From Methylophilaceae bacterium UBA5127 (lineage in GTDB: Bacteria > Pseudomonadota > Gammaproteobacteria > Burkholderiales > Methylophilaceae): DNA of 7,254 bases. Shown here piece after piece: positions 6,064-7,254 of this stretch. Position numbers and translations under genes: made by a program. Each line of letters starts with the position of its first letter. Position 1 is the first letter of the stretch. The DNA is taken from contig DHYP01000035.1 of assembly GCA_002414145.1 (NCBI GenBank), positions 34,661 to 41,914 of the forward strand. The letters are read 5' to 3'. Below the pieces are notes generated by a model. That model saw only the letters and a list, made by a program, of their open reading frames with translations. It had not been told where the DNA came from and did not search any database.

Positions 6064-6960
6064 ATGTGGAATGGCTCCCGCGGGTATTATATTGAGACAA
6101 TCGCTTCGGCGAGCTATTTAGGCATCATTGTCTTCGCTACAAACACTTATCAGCAAGGATCGCTTTTTATCCCAGTCGCATTGATGGCTACAGTGAGTCT
6201 GTTTGCATGGATGTTCACAATCAAGCGCGTGCGCGCTATCGCCGACATCGCCACTTCCCGTATTGGTTCTGCCGCGCAAGGGTATGTCGAGTTGTTTGGT
6301 CGCGCGAGTGTTAACCCCGATAATCTTATTCGCAGTCCATTAAGCGGCATACCTTGCGTGTGGTTTCGCTATTTTGTATATTCCAAAGACAATAGCGACC
6401 GCGAATGGCGTGAAGTAAGTCATGGCGTTAGCGAAAGCACGTTTGAAATTAGTGATAGTACGGGCAAGTGCCAAGTGGATCCTGACTTTGCTGAAATAGT
6501 GTCACCTGAACGGCGTGTGAGTTATCAAGGTGAGTATAAACATGTAGAAGACCTGCTGTTTGCAGGTAGCGACATTTATGTATTGGGTGAGTTTTCGACT
6601 GTGGGTGGCGCAAACTCAGTGCTTAGCGTCAAAGAAGATGTAGGTGAATTACTTGCCGAGTGGAAAAAAGATCTCATTCAACTCAAAAAGCGTTTTGATT
6701 TAAATGGCGATGGGCAAATTGATCTTAAGGAATGGGAGCTGGCGCGTCGTGCTGCAACCCGAGAAGTTGAGTTGCTGCATCGTGAAATTCGCAAAGAATC
6801 AGGACTCCATATTATCCGCGCACCCCGCGATCGCCGCTTATTTTTGATTTCTAATATGTCCCCACATAAACTTAGGCAGCGATACCAATGGTGGAGCTAC
6901 TTTCATCTTGCGGTGTTGGCATTGTCTGCAGGGGCATTTTTCTGGGTAAAATCCAGCTAG
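6064..6960 (+). CDS. GIDE-domain membrane protein (E3 ubiquitin ligase-like family) with an EF-hand
   Basis: The 298-residue protein has hydrophobic segments near 15-27 and 33-51, a soluble central part, and a C-terminal membrane helix at about 279-295, so the middle lies between membrane anchors. The central part fits the bacterial GIDE family (related to the membrane-side domain of plant SP1 and animal MUL1): GYVELFGRA (73-81), LSGIPCVWFRY (93-103), a middle block with FEISDSTGKCQVDP (127-140), DIYVLGEF (170-177) and the late FLISN (260-264). There is no RING finger, so ubiquitin ligase activity is not implied despite the common database name. Residues 212-223 (DLNGDGQIDLKE) are an exact EF-hand calcium loop with Asp1, Asn3, Asp5, Gly6, Ile8 and Glu12, set in a charged helical stretch. 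The ATG lies 8 bp after lemA and has no strong Shine-Dalgarno site, so coupling with lemA is likely. Confidence 0.85.
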   Translation: MWNGSRGYYIETIASASYLGIIVFATNTYQQGSLFIPVALMATVSLFAWMFTIKRVRAIADIATSRIGSAAQGYVELFGRASVNPDNLIRSPLSGIPCVWFRYFVYSKDNSDREWREVSHGVSESTFEISDSTGKCQVDPDFAEIVSPERRVSYQGEYKHVEDLLFAGSDIYVLGEFSTVGGANSVLSVKEDVGELLAEWKKDLIQLKKRFDLNGDGQIDLKEWELARRAATREVELLHREIRKESGLHIIRAPRDRRLFLISNMSPHKLRQRYQWWSYFHLAVLALSAGAFFWVKSS

Positions 6961-6968
6961 CAGTTTTT
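6942..6968 (+). terminator. Weak candidate terminator at the end of the GIDE gene
   Basis: CTGGG (6942-6946) and TCCAG (6952-6956) can pair around a 5-base loop, with a T-run at 6964-6968 that continues as CTTCTT. The stem is short and lies inside the last codons of the gene, and seven bases separate it from the T-run, so termination would be partial at best. It is the only candidate between the lemA-GIDE operon and valS. Confidence 0.3.
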
Positions 6969-7010
6969 CTTCTTACCTATATTCACATTAACTCTAGCCG
7001 CATGAGCCTA

Positions 7011-7019
7011 TGTTAAAAT
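7011..7019 (+). promoter_or_regulatory. Extended -10 promoter candidate for valS
   Basis: TGTTAAAAT fits the extended -10 pattern TGn plus TAAAAT (5 of 6 to TATAAT). No good -35 hexamer lies 16-18 bases upstream, which an extended -10 can tolerate. A transcript would start around 7025-7027, one to three bases before the valS ATG at 7028, so the mRNA would be leaderless or almost so. This agrees with the lack of a Shine-Dalgarno site ahead of valS. Confidence 0.45.
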
Positions 7020-7027
7020 AGCAAGCT

Positions 7028-7254
7028 ATGACTACGCAAACTCCCAAATCAGAACTCACAAAATCTTTTGACCCCAAAACCATCGAAAGTAAATGGTATG
7101 CATTTTGGGAAGGCAAAGGCTATTACGCCGCTGGCTTAAACCCAGCAATCAAAGACAATTTCTGCATTTTGCTGCCCCCGCCCAATGTCACTGGCACGCT
7201 ACACATGGGGCACGGCTTTAACCAGACCATTATGGATGCGCTCACGCGCTACCA
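7028..7254 (+). CDS. valS: Valyl-tRNA synthetase, N-terminal part (runs off the window)
   Basis: The first 75 residues of a class I aminoacyl-tRNA synthetase are visible. ValS charges tRNA-Val with valine in the cytoplasm and removes mischarged threonine through a later editing domain that is outside the window. The start shows [20 protein letters not shown] (14-33), typical of ValS, and [13 protein letters not shown] (50-62), which contains the class I HIGH signature as HMGH (59-62) with the ValS-specific lead-in. The ATG at 7028 is preceded by no clear Shine-Dalgarno sequence but by a close extended -10 element. It follows the GIDE gene by 67 bp and is probably transcribed on its own, perhaps with read-through from the lemA operon. 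The frame is open to the right edge; the KMSKS motif would be several hundred codons further on. Confidence 0.97.
   Translation, partial: MTTQTPKSELTKSFDPKTIESKWYAFWEGKGYYAAGLNPAIKDNFCILLPPPNVTGTLHMGHGFNQTIMDALTRY

Noticed and set aside
6048..6095. Alternative ATG at 6048 overlapping the end of lemA as a start for the GIDE gene.
   Set aside because: It is in another frame and meets a stop after 15 codons; the GIDE frame opens at 6064.
6064..6960. Annotation of the GIDE protein as an active E3 ubiquitin ligase.
   Set aside because: No RING finger or other zinc-binding cysteine/histidine set is present; the name is inherited from eukaryotic relatives of the domain.

Overview
This looks like chromosomal DNA of a Gram-negative bacterium, most likely a betaproteobacterium. 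The evidence is type IV-type prepilin genes with Gram-negative leader peptides, a QmcA/NfeD pair arranged as in proteobacteria, and a LemA-GIDE pair just ahead of valS. A Methylophilaceae-like source (Methylotenera or relatives) is my best guess from the general look of the proteins, but nothing in the window proves it. I see no tRNA, rRNA, CRISPR array, insertion sequence or phage gene, and no gene-free stretch longer than 182 bp.

Layout. Positions 1-1988 (+) are the end of a pilus or secretion minor-pilin cluster: the tail of an unidentified gene, a large prepilin-like protein without the usual Glu5, and a small classical prepilin. The two prepilins share a core and look like diverged paralogs. 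The small one overlaps by one base a MoeB/ThiF-family adenylyltransferase gene (1988-2731, +). That gene ends exactly where a convergent two-gene operon ends: nfeD then qmcA on the minus strand (4050 down to 2732), a membrane-microdomain pair with an SPFH protein and its NfeD partner. A 182-bp AT-rich divergent region (4051-4232) holds candidate promoters for both directions. To its right is a plus-strand operon of a photolyase/cryptochrome-like FAD protein (4233-5465), lemA (5489-6055) and a membrane-anchored GIDE-domain protein with a perfect EF-hand loop (6064-6960). The window ends inside valS (7028 onward), which has its own extended -10 promoter candidate.

How the genes may work together. 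The prepilins would be processed by prepilin peptidase and enter a pilus-like fibre, with the Glu5-less one a candidate tip or initiating subunit. NfeD and QmcA form an inner-membrane scaffold. LemA and the GIDE protein are a recurrent membrane pair of poorly known function, and here they follow a light-sensor or photolyase-like protein closely enough to be co-transcribed.

The most interesting gene is 4233-5465. It has the FAD-binding half of a photolyase at its N-terminus and no antenna domain in front of it. A C-terminal segment resembles part of the antenna Rossmann fold, as if the domain order were permuted. Four cysteines are placed much like the iron-sulfur ligands of FeS-BCP photolyases. 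Motif alignments to E. coli PhrB, MoeB and Rhodobacter CryB were made by eye from memory of those proteins; no search was run.
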